DNA of 64,000 nt, taken from the NCBI GenBank assembly GCA_036782995.1, contig DAIPXZ010000006.1, positions 1 through 64,000 on the forward strand, in the 5' to 3' direction. Origin of the DNA: DAIPXZ01 sp036782995 (GTDB lineage Bacteria > Bacillota > Clostridia > Saccharofermentanales > Saccharofermentanaceae). The first letter of the stretch is position 1; each line of letters begins with the position of its first letter. The position numbers were made by a program, and so were the translations under genes. Shown piece after piece: positions 25,210 to 33,234 of the stretch. Below the pieces are notes generated by a model. The model made no database searches. It worked only from the letters and a program-made list of their open reading frames with translations, and was not told the DNA's origin.

Positions 25210-27138
25210 ATGAAATCAATGAAGAAAACACTAGCAATTATTCTTGCGTTTACGATGGTACTTGCGATGACGAGCTGTAAACAAGACAAGAAAGAAAGTA
25301 CTACAGCGAAAGAAACAACGACTGAAGCGACTACGACGGAATCAACGACGGAAGCAACTACTGAAACGACACAAATTACGACAGAATTTCCCTATATGGA
25401 TGCGACATTATCTACAGAAGAACGTGTGGCGGACCTGCTCTCTCGTATGACACTTGAGGAGAAGGCCGGACAGATGACGCAAGGGGCCATTGAGGGAGTT
25501 GATAAAGAGACGGTTACGGAGTATTGTCTTGGCTCAGTCTTGTCAGGTGGCGGCGGAGTTCCCGGGAACAACTCTGTGAATTCATGGCAGAGTTATGTTT
25601 CCGGATTACAGGAAGGTGCACTGGAAACTCGTTTACAGATCCCGATTTTATATGGTATCGACGCGGTCCATGGCCAATCCAATGTAAAAGATGCGGTGAT
25701 TTTTCCGCATAATATTGGACTTGGTGCTGCAAATAATCCAGAACTCATGTATGAAATGGGAGCCGCGGTTGCGGAAGAAATGAAGCTTACTTATACGTTA
25801 TGGAATTTCTCACCATGCGTGGCTAATGCGATGGACCCACGATGGGGAAGAACATATGAGAGCTTCTCTAACGACACGGATATTATCACCTCGTTGGCCG
25901 TTGCTTATATGAATGGTATGCAGGACCACGGTGTTGTTGTAGACGCGAAGCATTATTGCGGTGATGGTGCAGCACTGTGGGGGACTGGTGAAGGCTCCAA
26001 TTTGATTGACCGCGGTAACTATACTGGTTCAGAAGAAGAATTCTATGATCTTCACGTGACGCAATACGCCGAGATGATTGAACAAGGATGCTCGATTATC
26101 ATGGCTTCCTTCACATCCTTCGACAAAGTAAAAATGACAGAGAATTACCACTATCTAACCGAAGTGTTAAAGGAAGATATGGGCTTTGAAGGTTTTGTTG
26201 TTACCGACTGGGCTGCGTCAGACGGATTAGGCGAAGAGACATATGAGGAGCGCATAGCAGCGGCTGTTAATGCTGGCGTTGATATGTTTATGGAACCTTA
26301 TACATATGCTGAATGCATTAATGCGATTATTTACGGCGTGGAGAATGGTTTGATTTCACAAGAGAGAATTGACGACGCTGTTGCCCGAATTCTTACCGTG
26401 AAGTTTAACATGGGGCTCTTTGAAGACCCGATGTTTGAAAACATCGAGCACGAAGTTGACGAGCTCGGTTCACAGGAGTATCGCGATTTGGCCGAGGAAT
26501 TGGTCAGTCAGTCTTGTGTTCTTTTGAAAAATGACAACGACGCACTCCCAATTGCGCCTGGTTCAAAGGTGCTCGTTATGGGCCCTGCTTGCGATGATAT
26601 CGGTGGTCAATGCGGTGGCTGGACCATCTCATGGCAAGGAGGACTTGACCAAGGGTTATCTGAATGGACGACGGGAACCTCGATTTTAGAAGGATTTGAA
26701 GAATTGGCGGCAGACGCCGGGATTGAGATTCTTACTGACCCAGAACAGATTGATGAAGCCGACGTCGTCGTCCTCTGCCTTGGTGAAATACCTTATGCAG
26801 AATACTCGGGTGATTCTGCCGATATCTCTATTACCGGAGCTCTCGCTATGGAAGGCAACGCCGAAGCCATCGAGATCGCAAATACTGCATCTTGCCCGGT
26901 CGTGACATGTATCATTGCCGGCCGTCAGGTTATGATTGGTGATTATCTCGGACAGTGGGATGCTGCTGTCATGTGCTATCTCCCAGGCACTGAAGGTGCA
27001 GGTATTGTAAAGAACCTTCTTGGCATGCACGACTTTACCGGTAAACTTCCGATGCCTTGGTATGCTTCTGTAGATGAAATCGGAACGAGTGATCCGGAAT
27101 TGCTCTTTGATATGGGATATGGATTGACGATTGAATAA
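25210..27138 (+). CDS. Glycoside hydrolase family 3 lipoprotein (beta-glucosidase-like)
   Basis: A 642-residue exported lipoprotein. It has a signal peptide with lipobox MTSC (cysteine near residue 20), then a Thr/Glu-rich linker (repeats of ATTTE type). The GH3 N-terminal barrel has TLEEKAGQM near 77, YGIDAVHGQSN near 140 and VVTDWAAS, whose aspartate (residue 333) is the expected nucleophile. The GH3 C-terminal domain has CVLLKNDN near 435 and a segment ending MPWYAS. No fibronectin III domain follows. It should cleave beta-linked glucosides or xylosides outside the membrane; the substrate is not determined. ATG 25210 after AGAGGAG was preferred to upstream in-frame ATGs. The stop overlaps the GDPD gene (TAATG). 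Confidence 0.92.
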   Translation: MKSMKKTLAIILAFTMVLAMTSCKQDKKESTTAKETTTEATTTESTTEATTETTQITTEFPYMDATLSTEERVADLLSRMTLEEKAGQMTQGAIEGVDKETVTEYCLGSVLSGGGGVPGNNSVNSWQSYVSGLQEGALETRLQIPILYGIDAVHGQSNVKDAVIFPHNIGLGAANNPELMYEMGAAVAEEMKLTYTLWNFSPCVANAMDPRWGRTYESFSNDTDIITSLAVAYMNGMQDHGVVVDAKHYCGDGAALWGTGEGSNLIDRGNYTGSEEEFYDLHVTQYAEMIEQGCSIIMASFTSFDKVKMTENYHYLTEVLKEDMGFEGFVVTDWAASDGLGEETYEERIAAAVNAGVDMFMEPYTYAECINAIIYGVENGLISQERIDDAVARILTVKFNMGLFEDPMFENIEHEVDELGSQEYRDLAEELVSQSCVLLKNDNDALPIAPGSKVLVMGPACDDIGGQCGGWTISWQGGLDQGLSEWTTGTSILEGFEELAADAGIEILTDPEQIDEADVVVLCLGEIPYAEYSGDSADISITGALAMEGNAEAIEIANTASCPVVTCIIAGRQVMIGDYLGQWDAAVMCYLPGTEGAGIVKNLLGMHDFTGKLPMPWYASVDEIGTSDPELLFDMGYGLTIE

Positions 27139-29012
27139 TGAGAGAATGGCTGCCGATTCCGAAAACACTCCATAGCGTGCGATTCGCATTTTCTGCGTTT
27201 TTTTGGTTCGAAGTGGTGTATAAGCTTTTGGGAGCACTTGTACTCTTTCCGCTTTGTATCTCCACTCTGCAGGTAGCTGCTAAAAAGGCTGATATGGCCT
27301 ATATATATGATATGAACTTTCAGGAGTTCATCGATGACCCGTATTCAATTGCCATGTGTCTATTGGTGATTGCTCTCTTTGTCATCTATACCATGTTCGA
27401 ATTTGTCGTATTAACTTACATTTTCGAACGTGCTCATGAAGGTATTCGCATTACGCCGCTTGGCGCGATGATGAACGGGCTCTTACGATTCCCGCGCATT
27501 GTCCGCCCGAGCGGCATTTTGTTGTTCTTCCTCGTGCTTGCTGTCAGCGCCTTTTTAAACTTTCCAATGGCTCTTCTTTTGGTGACAAACACCGGAATTC
27601 CAGAATATTTCAGCCTTTCATTTACGAATTACCCCGTGGTGCATTATGGTGTCATAGGACTCTGTTTCTTGATTTTCTTTTTCTTCGGTTCACAGCTCTT
27701 TACCATTTGCTACATGCTAGTTGAAAAGAGAGGTTTTTCCGAGTCATGGAAGAGGTCACTTATCTTAACAAAGAATAATCGTGCGCGTATCTATCTCACG
27801 TCAATTCTTTGGTTTTTACTGATTTCTGCCGTGATTCTCTCTGCCTATGCAATCATTCTGATTCTTTGCTCCGGTGTGGTGCATATCTTTATTACCGCTA
27901 CATACGAGGTGCAAGCGTATCTTACCGTATCGCGTATTGTATCGCTTATTTTTTCTTTGATTGCCTCGGTATTTACGACACCGCTTTATTTTGCACTTAT
28001 CGTGACTGTCTACTGGCAAAGTCGTCCAAATCTCGATAAGGAAGGGAAAACGCGCAATGAAAAAGATATTGCTTCTGCAGAAAAAAAGTTCCTACGCACA
28101 CGTCGACGGAATGCCATTATTCTTTCCGTTATGATGCTTTCGCTATGTGCACTGAATTACGGAGTCGTTGCAAAGGAGATAAAAGAAGGTGAACTAACAA
28201 ATATCATCTCTATCCGTCAACCGGAAATCGCCGCACATCGCGGCAGCGAACTCCGTGCACCGGAAAATTCTTTGGAATCCGTCGAACTGGCCATCGACGA
28301 GGGTGCCGAATATGCTGAAATTGATGTTCAAATGACTAAAGACGGCGTTGTTGTCTTAATGCACGATGAGGATCTTTCCCGTGTTGCCGGGGTGAAGAAA
28401 AAGGTATCCTCTATGACCTACGCCGAAATCGAAAAACTCAATATTGCCGGCGAACACGCCGACGAATACGGTGTTGTCCGTATACCTACACTCAGTGAAG
28501 TCCTCGAGCTCGCCAATGGCAGAATCAAGCTCCTTGTCGAAATCAAGACCTCCGACGCCTCACCAGAGCTTCCGCAGGCTGTAGCCGACCTCATCATTGC
28601 GGCCGACATGATTTCATCCTGCCCGATCCAATCCTTTGACTATAAGGCTTTGCGGCAGGTTAAGGCCATCGATCCGACCTTCACTGTTGGAGCCATCTTC
28701 AGTATGCCAATCGGATTCTATGCCGACATGAACGTGGATTTCTACTCTATCAAAGGCTCATTTCTCACCTGGCGTCACATAGAATATGTTCACAGAGTAA
28801 ACCGCCGTATTTTCGTTTGGGGCAATATGTCCGCGAAAAGACTCAGCGAGCTCAATAATCTTGGCGTCGATGTCATTATCACCAGCGACCCAGTAAAGAC
28901 GGAAGAAATACTTCTCATCCAGCGAACGAATCCTATCGTCATATATTGCGGCGACCTCTTTATTGGTAAAGAACGCATGCGAAAAAATGCTGCGGTTAAC
29001 TGGTGGTTATGA
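27138..29012 (+). CDS. Membrane-anchored glycerophosphodiester phosphodiesterase
   Basis: A 624-residue protein. Residues 1-300 are a six- to eight-helix membrane domain of the type fused to GDPD enzymes in Firmicutes, and another hydrophobic segment lies near 330-345. Residues 362-600 form the GDPD domain: IAAHRGS with catalytic His367, APENS, AEIDVQMTKDG, VLMHDEDLSR with the second histidine near 409, and LLVEIKTS. It hydrolyses glycerophosphodiesters to glycerol-3-phosphate, probably facing outward, and could recycle teichoic-acid or lipid headgroups made by the LTA-synthase-like enzymes in this window. The ATG overlaps the GH3 stop, so the two are coupled. Confidence 0.9.
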   Translation: MREWLPIPKTLHSVRFAFSAFFWFEVVYKLLGALVLFPLCISTLQVAAKKADMAYIYDMNFQEFIDDPYSIAMCLLVIALFVIYTMFEFVVLTYIFERAHEGIRITPLGAMMNGLLRFPRIVRPSGILLFFLVLAVSAFLNFPMALLLVTNTGIPEYFSLSFTNYPVVHYGVIGLCFLIFFFFGSQLFTICYMLVEKRGFSESWKRSLILTKNNRARIYLTSILWFLLISAVILSAYAIILILCSGVVHIFITATYEVQAYLTVSRIVSLIFSLIASVFTTPLYFALIVTVYWQSRPNLDKEGKTRNEKDIASAEKKFLRTRRRNAIILSVMMLSLCALNYGVVAKEIKEGELTNIISIRQPEIAAHRGSELRAPENSLESVELAIDEGAEYAEIDVQMTKDGVVVLMHDEDLSRVAGVKKKVSSMTYAEIEKLNIAGEHADEYGVVRIPTLSEVLELANGRIKLLVEIKTSDASPELPQAVADLIIAADMISSCPIQSFDYKALRQVKAIDPTFTVGAIFSMPIGFYADMNVDFYSIKGSFLTWRHIEYVHRVNRRIFVWGNMSAKRLSELNNLGVDVIITSDPVKTEEILLIQRTNPIVIYCGDLFIGKERMRKNAAVNWWL

Positions 29013-29413
29013 AAAGCTTCATGAAAAATCAAGAACAACCCCGTGACAATGAGAGGGTTTCTTTGATTAATCAAAACATATGATATGTAACAGAATAAAG
29101 TTCACTTAATTCTCTCGGCGATTTTTCGTATGATAAAGATAGATATGGACTATCGTAAGACAATTTGCGATAGTCCATAAACATCTGATTTTGGTAGTTT
29201 TTCGTGGCATATCCGGGAGTATTGTTTGACAATAAATGGCATATGGAATAGAGTTAAAAATTGTAAATGAGGAAAGAATTTACTAATACAATTTCCTTAC
29301 AGAATAGCTGTGAGTAGTTCGAGAAGGAAAAAGATTAAGTGGTTCTTTATATCCATACTAAAGGTGGAAGTTTATACATGCTTAGTATTAAAGAAACGGT
29401 GTTAGGTGATTAG
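29013..29413. other. Intergenic region before the flippase cassette
   Basis: About 400 bases without a gene. The region contains a 12-bp inverted repeat (29144-29155 with 29168-29179, loop 12 bases, no T-tract) and a good promoter at 29226-29254, giving a 5' leader of about 150 bases. No clear terminator follows the GDPD gene. Confidence 0.6.
29226..29254 (+). promoter_or_regulatory. Promoter of the flippase-SDR-cyclase operon
   Basis: A perfect TTGACA, a 17-base spacer and TAGAGT. Confidence 0.7.
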
Positions 29414-30859
29414 ATGCAAAAGGGTATAGTATTACACATCTGCGCCAAAATAGTAGTTATTTTCTCCAGCTGCCTGTTACATTTCTTCATTGGAAGATTT
29501 ATGTCCATAGAAGAATACGGTATTATCGGTATTGTAATCACGTTGTGTAATTTCTATTATATGTTCCTAACAGATGGCGCAAAACAATCGATTTCAAAAA
29601 ACATTAGCAGCCATAAATTTGACCCGATGGATGTAATCAAAAAAAGCGTAGTCATACAAATTGCGTTAGGTATATCGATTGGAGTATTAAACTACTTATT
29701 GGCTCATCAAATTGCAGTATTGTATAACGATCCTTCACTCGAAAAATATTTTAAAGCAGTCAGCTTTTTGATTCCCTTAACTGGTTTGTTTTTTGCATTA
29801 ACCGGTGTTTTGAATGGTATCAAGTTTTTCTTGGGGGAAACGATACTGCTTATGCTGTATCCTATACTGAGATTAAGTGGCGTGATCATTATTCAGTATA
29901 TGGATGAAAGCAAGCCGTTAGGTGTCATTTGTGGTTTCATTTTATCTTCTTTTATATGTGTAATTGCTGCCATTATTATCATTGCAAGAAAAAAGAAACG
30001 TATAGTAAGTGAAGCTACAAATGTGATAAAAATATCGTATAAAGAGACGTTACAAGGCGTCGGGTCATTTATTGCATTCTTTGCCGGAATCATTGCCGTA
30101 TTAAATATGGGCGTGTTTATCCTTAGAGCCCTAACGCAAGATAAAGTAATAACCGGATACTATACTGCTGTATATAATTTTGCTCTACTTCCGTACTATG
30201 CCATATCCGCATTTTTCCTCGTACTACTGCCCTATGTTTCAGATAACTATGCTAAAGGAAAAATAGAAGAAATAAAGCAAATGATTATGAAATTTTTTCA
30301 TTTAGTCTTTCTGCTAGTATTGCCAATCGCAATATTGGTTTGTTGTTCTGCAGAAAGCTTACTTACATCGTTCTACAATGAAGAATACATTCCTGCAACA
30401 TTATCTATGCAAATTCAGATTATAGGAGTTTTGCTTCTTTCAGTGTCGGTATTGCTTAATATGGCACTAAGTGGCATGGGCGAACAAAAAACGGTTACGA
30501 TCATTACTTTAATTACAGTTATAGTCGATGTTTTGCTACATTTTGTGCTAATCAATAGTATAGGAATGGTCGGTGCATCAGTCGCGACACTTATCGTATC
30601 TATATTTGCATTCATTGCTAGTTATCTTTCACTCTGGAGAAAAATTGGCGCAATTATCAACGTAAAATCATTTTTGAAGCCAACCATTCTGATAACGATT
30701 GTCACAATCATTGCAGCTGTCCTATTTAGTCTAGTCAGTGTACACAATCTGTTATTGTTAATCGCAATCTATTGCGCATTAGGCGTGCTATATTTAGCAT
30801 TAGGTGTAAGTATGAAAATAATTGATATCAAATCATTAAAAAGAGGGCAAAATGAGTAA
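29414..30859 (+). CDS. Polysaccharide flippase (Wzx-like, MOP superfamily)
   Basis: A 481-residue membrane protein with about 12-14 helices, typical of oligosaccharide flippases that move lipid-linked glycans across the membrane. Family features include the N-terminal segment with FMSIEEYGIIGIV near residue 30, the central FILRALTQDKVITGYYTAVYNFALLP-type region near 235-260 (quoted in part), and SFYNEEYIPA near 320. It is the first gene of a tightly overlapping three-gene operon (8-base overlap with the SDR gene). The cassette is visibly AT-richer than its neighbours: bases 29941-30000 hold only 16 G/C of 60, which suggests transfer. No glycosyltransferase accompanies it. Confidence 0.85.
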   Translation: MQKGIVLHICAKIVVIFSSCLLHFFIGRFMSIEEYGIIGIVITLCNFYYMFLTDGAKQSISKNISSHKFDPMDVIKKSVVIQIALGISIGVLNYLLAHQIAVLYNDPSLEKYFKAVSFLIPLTGLFFALTGVLNGIKFFLGETILLMLYPILRLSGVIIIQYMDESKPLGVICGFILSSFICVIAAIIIIARKKKRIVSEATNVIKISYKETLQGVGSFIAFFAGIIAVLNMGVFILRALTQDKVITGYYTAVYNFALLPYYAISAFFLVLLPYVSDNYAKGKIEEIKQMIMKFFHLVFLLVLPIAILVCCSAESLLTSFYNEEYIPATLSMQIQIIGVLLLSVSVLLNMALSGMGEQKTVTIITLITVIVDVLLHFVLINSIGMVGASVATLIVSIFAFIASYLSLWRKIGAIINVKSFLKPTILITIVTIIAAVLFSLVSVHNLLLLIAIYCALGVLYLALGVSMKIIDIKSLKRGQNE

Positions 30860-31523
30860 GAAAACAGCACTAGTCACAGGAGGAAGTCGTGGAATCGGTA
30901 AGGCCATTGCAGATCAGCTGAGAAATGAGGGTTATGATGTAATCGCTCCCAGCAGAAATGAAATGGATTTATCAGATGATGAATCTGTTATGAAGTATTG
31001 CCAGTATCTTAGCGGCATTAAAATTGATGTAGTAATAAACAATGCAGGGATTAATGATATTAACGATATCGAAAGGATATCCGATGAAGAATTGGATAGG
31101 ATGATTGAAGTTAATTTGAGATCTCCCATTCGTATTCTTAGAGCTGTTGTTCCTAAGATGAAAGAAAATAATTACGGACGGATAGTCAATATCGGTTCAA
31201 TTTGGGGTATCGTTTCCAAAAGAGGTAGAACGGTTTATAGCGTTACCAAGCATGGTATTCATGGTTTAACAAAGACACTTGCCGTGGAATTGGCACCGAA
31301 TAGTATTCTTGTGAATACCATTTGTCCGGGTTTTACACTAACTGAATTAACGTATAAAAATAACACGCAAGAACAAATCGAAGTCATTTCAAAGGACATT
31401 CCCATGCAAAGAATGGCAAAGCCCGAAGAAATCGCGAGTGCGGTGTGTTATTTAGTTAGCGAGAAAAACACATATATGACAGGGCAGTTAATTGCAGTTG
31501 ATGGAGGGTTTACATCAAAATGA
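30852..31523 (+). CDS. Short-chain dehydrogenase/reductase (FabG-like)
   Basis: A 223-residue classical SDR. The NAD(P)-binding motif TGGSRGIGKAIA lies near residues 8-19, NNAG near 65, the catalytic Ser in NIGSIWG near 117, and the YSVTK pair near 130-134. The C-terminal AVDGGFTSK ending is of FabG type. It should reduce a keto group or oxidise a hydroxyl group. Its position between a flippase and a DHQ-synthase-like cyclase suggests work on a sugar- or cyclitol-derived substrate rather than fatty acids. The start overlaps the flippase end by eight bases, and its stop overlaps the cyclase ATG by four. Confidence 0.88.
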   Translation: MSKKTALVTGGSRGIGKAIADQLRNEGYDVIAPSRNEMDLSDDESVMKYCQYLSGIKIDVVINNAGINDINDIERISDEELDRMIEVNLRSPIRILRAVVPKMKENNYGRIVNIGSIWGIVSKRGRTVYSVTKHGIHGLTKTLAVELAPNSILVNTICPGFTLTELTYKNNTQEQIEVISKDIPMQRMAKPEEIASAVCYLVSEKNTYMTGQLIAVDGGFTSK

Positions 31524-32590
31524 TTATTCATTCACTTTTTAAGGATTATGAGGTCTCTATTGAAAAGGATATACATTTTCTGAATGACTTATGTAGTAAG
31601 AGCAATGCAGAATACGTAATAGATAAAAACATTTATGAGATTTACAAGGATCGTTTTATCGCTATTCCCGAAGATAGACTTATCGTTTTGGAAGCAACAG
31701 AAGAAAACAAGATTATTGAATCAGCGATGAAAATTTGCGGAAAAATGACGGAGATTCCTGAGAAAAGAAATGCTCTATTGATTTCTATTGGCGGGGGGAT
31801 TATTCAGGATATTACTGGATTTGTGGCCAATATTCTCTATCGTGGTATTCAATGGATTTTTGTACCGACAACCTTACTTGCATCATGTGACAGCTGTATT
31901 GGCGGCAAGAGCTCATTAAATTATCAGAAGTATAAAAACTTAATTGGCACCTTTTATCCGCCGGACAGTATTCATATTTGTCCTCAATTCTTTCAAACAT
32001 TGACGGAAAGAGATTATAAAAGCGGCTTGGGCGAGGTTGTTAAATTCAACTTGATGGCAGGCGTTGATGGACTGCATGTCTTAAATGCGAATATTGATTT
32101 GCTATTGAAGCGAGAGCCTGCTGTTGTAAGCGAGTTTGTTAACAGCAGCTTGTTGTTTAAGAAAGACTATATTGAAAAAGATGAATTCGACAAGGGCGAA
32201 AGAATCAAGCTTAATTTTGCACACACCTTTGGACATGCCATTGAAGTGTTGACGGAGTATGAAATTCCACATGGTACGGCAGTAGCCATTGGTATGATTA
32301 TTGCTAATCACATTTCGGTAAGACGAGGCATTTTGAATGCAAGCTTTGCAGAGGAATCGCAGAAGATATTATTGAAGGTAATCGACATAGATATCCATGC
32401 TTTAGAGAAACCACTTGATGTAATTGTGCAGGCGATAAGAAAGGATAAAAAGCAGACAAGTCGTAATCTAACAGCCGTTTTGATGACTGACACGCCAAAA
32501 GAGTTAGTAATCATTCATGATTTAGAAGAGGACGAAATAAACGAGGCATTTTCGTATTTTGTCAATTTATATAAGGAGACAAAACGCTAA
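31520..32590 (+). CDS. 3-Dehydroquinate-synthase-like sugar-phosphate cyclase
   Basis: A 356-residue enzyme of the DHQ synthase superfamily. Visible motifs: GGGIIQDITGFVA near residues 93-105 (NAD site), PTTLLASCDSCIGGKSSLN near 118-136, GEVVKFN near 172, NFAHTFGHAIE near 234 and PHGTAVAIGM near 251. The zinc ligands Glu, His and His and the lysine after GEVV are kept. The region after PTTLLA differs from the VDSSVGGKTGIN of shikimate-pathway AroB, and the gene is not near aro genes. It may therefore be a specialised cyclase of the sedoheptulose-phosphate or deoxy-inosose type. The product cannot be assigned from sequence. Confidence 0.8.
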   Translation: MIIHSLFKDYEVSIEKDIHFLNDLCSKSNAEYVIDKNIYEIYKDRFIAIPEDRLIVLEATEENKIIESAMKICGKMTEIPEKRNALLISIGGGIIQDITGFVANILYRGIQWIFVPTTLLASCDSCIGGKSSLNYQKYKNLIGTFYPPDSIHICPQFFQTLTERDYKSGLGEVVKFNLMAGVDGLHVLNANIDLLLKREPAVVSEFVNSSLLFKKDYIEKDEFDKGERIKLNFAHTFGHAIEVLTEYEIPHGTAVAIGMIIANHISVRRGILNASFAEESQKILLKVIDIDIHALEKPLDVIVQAIRKDKKQTSRNLTAVLMTDTPKELVIIHDLEEDEINEAFSYFVNLYKETKR

Positions 32591-32604
32591 GAACCAAAGA
32601 GAGT

Positions 32605-32666
32605 AAGCACCTTCATTTGCAGCACAAAGTAGAGAAACTGAAAGCTGCAAAGGGAGGTGCTTTTTT
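32605..32666 (+). terminator. Terminator of the flippase cassette
   Basis: AAGCACCT with ATTTGCAGC pairs with GCTGCAAAG and AGGTGCTT in a two-part stem followed by TTTTTT. Confidence 0.75.
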
Positions 32667-32799
32667 CATGTCTTTTTGCTTGTGAAATGGAACACATATC
32701 AGCTCTATAAAGTCCCGATTTCGGTACTCGTGTTACGGCATAATTTCTTCATAAGCTACAAGTGAGCAAATGCAGAAGAAAGTAAGGAGCGTGAAGAAA

Positions 32800-32943
32800 A
32801 TGATTGGGTTAGTGATGATGTTCGGGTTTGTTGGGTTTGCGATTGTGTTTGTGAAGCGAACGATTGAAGATGTGATAGGGCATCAACTAGATATGGAAGA
32901 GGAAGAGGTTCTTGATTACTCCTTTCTAAAAGAAGGAAAATAA
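32800..32943 (+). CDS. Small single-pass membrane protein (47 residues)
   Basis: A short open frame with an AAGGAG site about nine bases before the ATG; an in-frame GTG at 32791 is too close to that site. Residues 2-18 are hydrophobic (GLVMMFGFVGFAIVFV), followed by a KR stop-transfer and an acidic tail with DMEEEEVLDY. The composition and good ribosome site favour a real small membrane protein. No family is recognised. Confidence 0.5.
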   Translation: MIGLVMMFGFVGFAIVFVKRTIEDVIGHQLDMEEEEVLDYSFLKEGK

Positions 32944-33165
32944 CCTTGTTACAACCATGTCCCTGTCTTTATTGTGACGTTGGCTACAAATACGTGTTTT
33001 AGATGATGAACCAACGAGTAATAATTTCTTGGAAAAAAACGAAGGAGGGAGAGCTTCACGAGAGGCATATTTAATGTCGGGATATTGGTTTTTTCATAGC
33101 GCTAAATTGCGGCGAGCGCAGAATAATTTCGTTTACAAATTGTAAACAAAAAATCGCCAATGTGT

Positions 33166-33200
33166 AAAAACTCGCGAAATAGCGGGTTTTTAGCGTTTTT
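33166..33200 (+). terminator. Intrinsic terminator just upstream of the headless surface-protein gene
   Basis: AAAAACTCGC pairs with GCGGGTTTTT (one G-U) across a 6-base loop, and a T-run follows at 33196-33202. Transcripts from upstream should stop here. Confidence 0.65.
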
Positions 33201-33228
33201 TTGACGTGCTTTTTACACACTTTATGTT
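33201..33228 (+). promoter_or_regulatory. Possible promoter
   Basis: TTGACG, a 16-base spacer and TATGTT lie immediately after the terminator and just before the open frame that begins at 33235. It may be a chance match in an AT-rich stretch. Confidence 0.35.
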
Positions 33229-33234
33229 GAATAG

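Larger units (their letters stand above)
32944..33234. other. Non-coding stretch before the headless surface-protein gene
   Basis: No gene is supported here. The stretch carries a perfect palindrome GTTTACAA-A-TTGTAAAC at 33131-33147, a terminator-like hairpin at 33166-33200, and an outer inverted repeat TGTGTAAAAA (33161-33170) with TTTTTACACA (33210-33219). Confidence 0.6.

Noticed and set aside
29144..29179. A 12-bp inverted repeat considered as a transposon end or attachment site of the AT-rich cassette
   Set aside because: No matching copy was seen at the other edge near 32600 and there is no integrase or transposase. It is better taken as a hairpin or operator.
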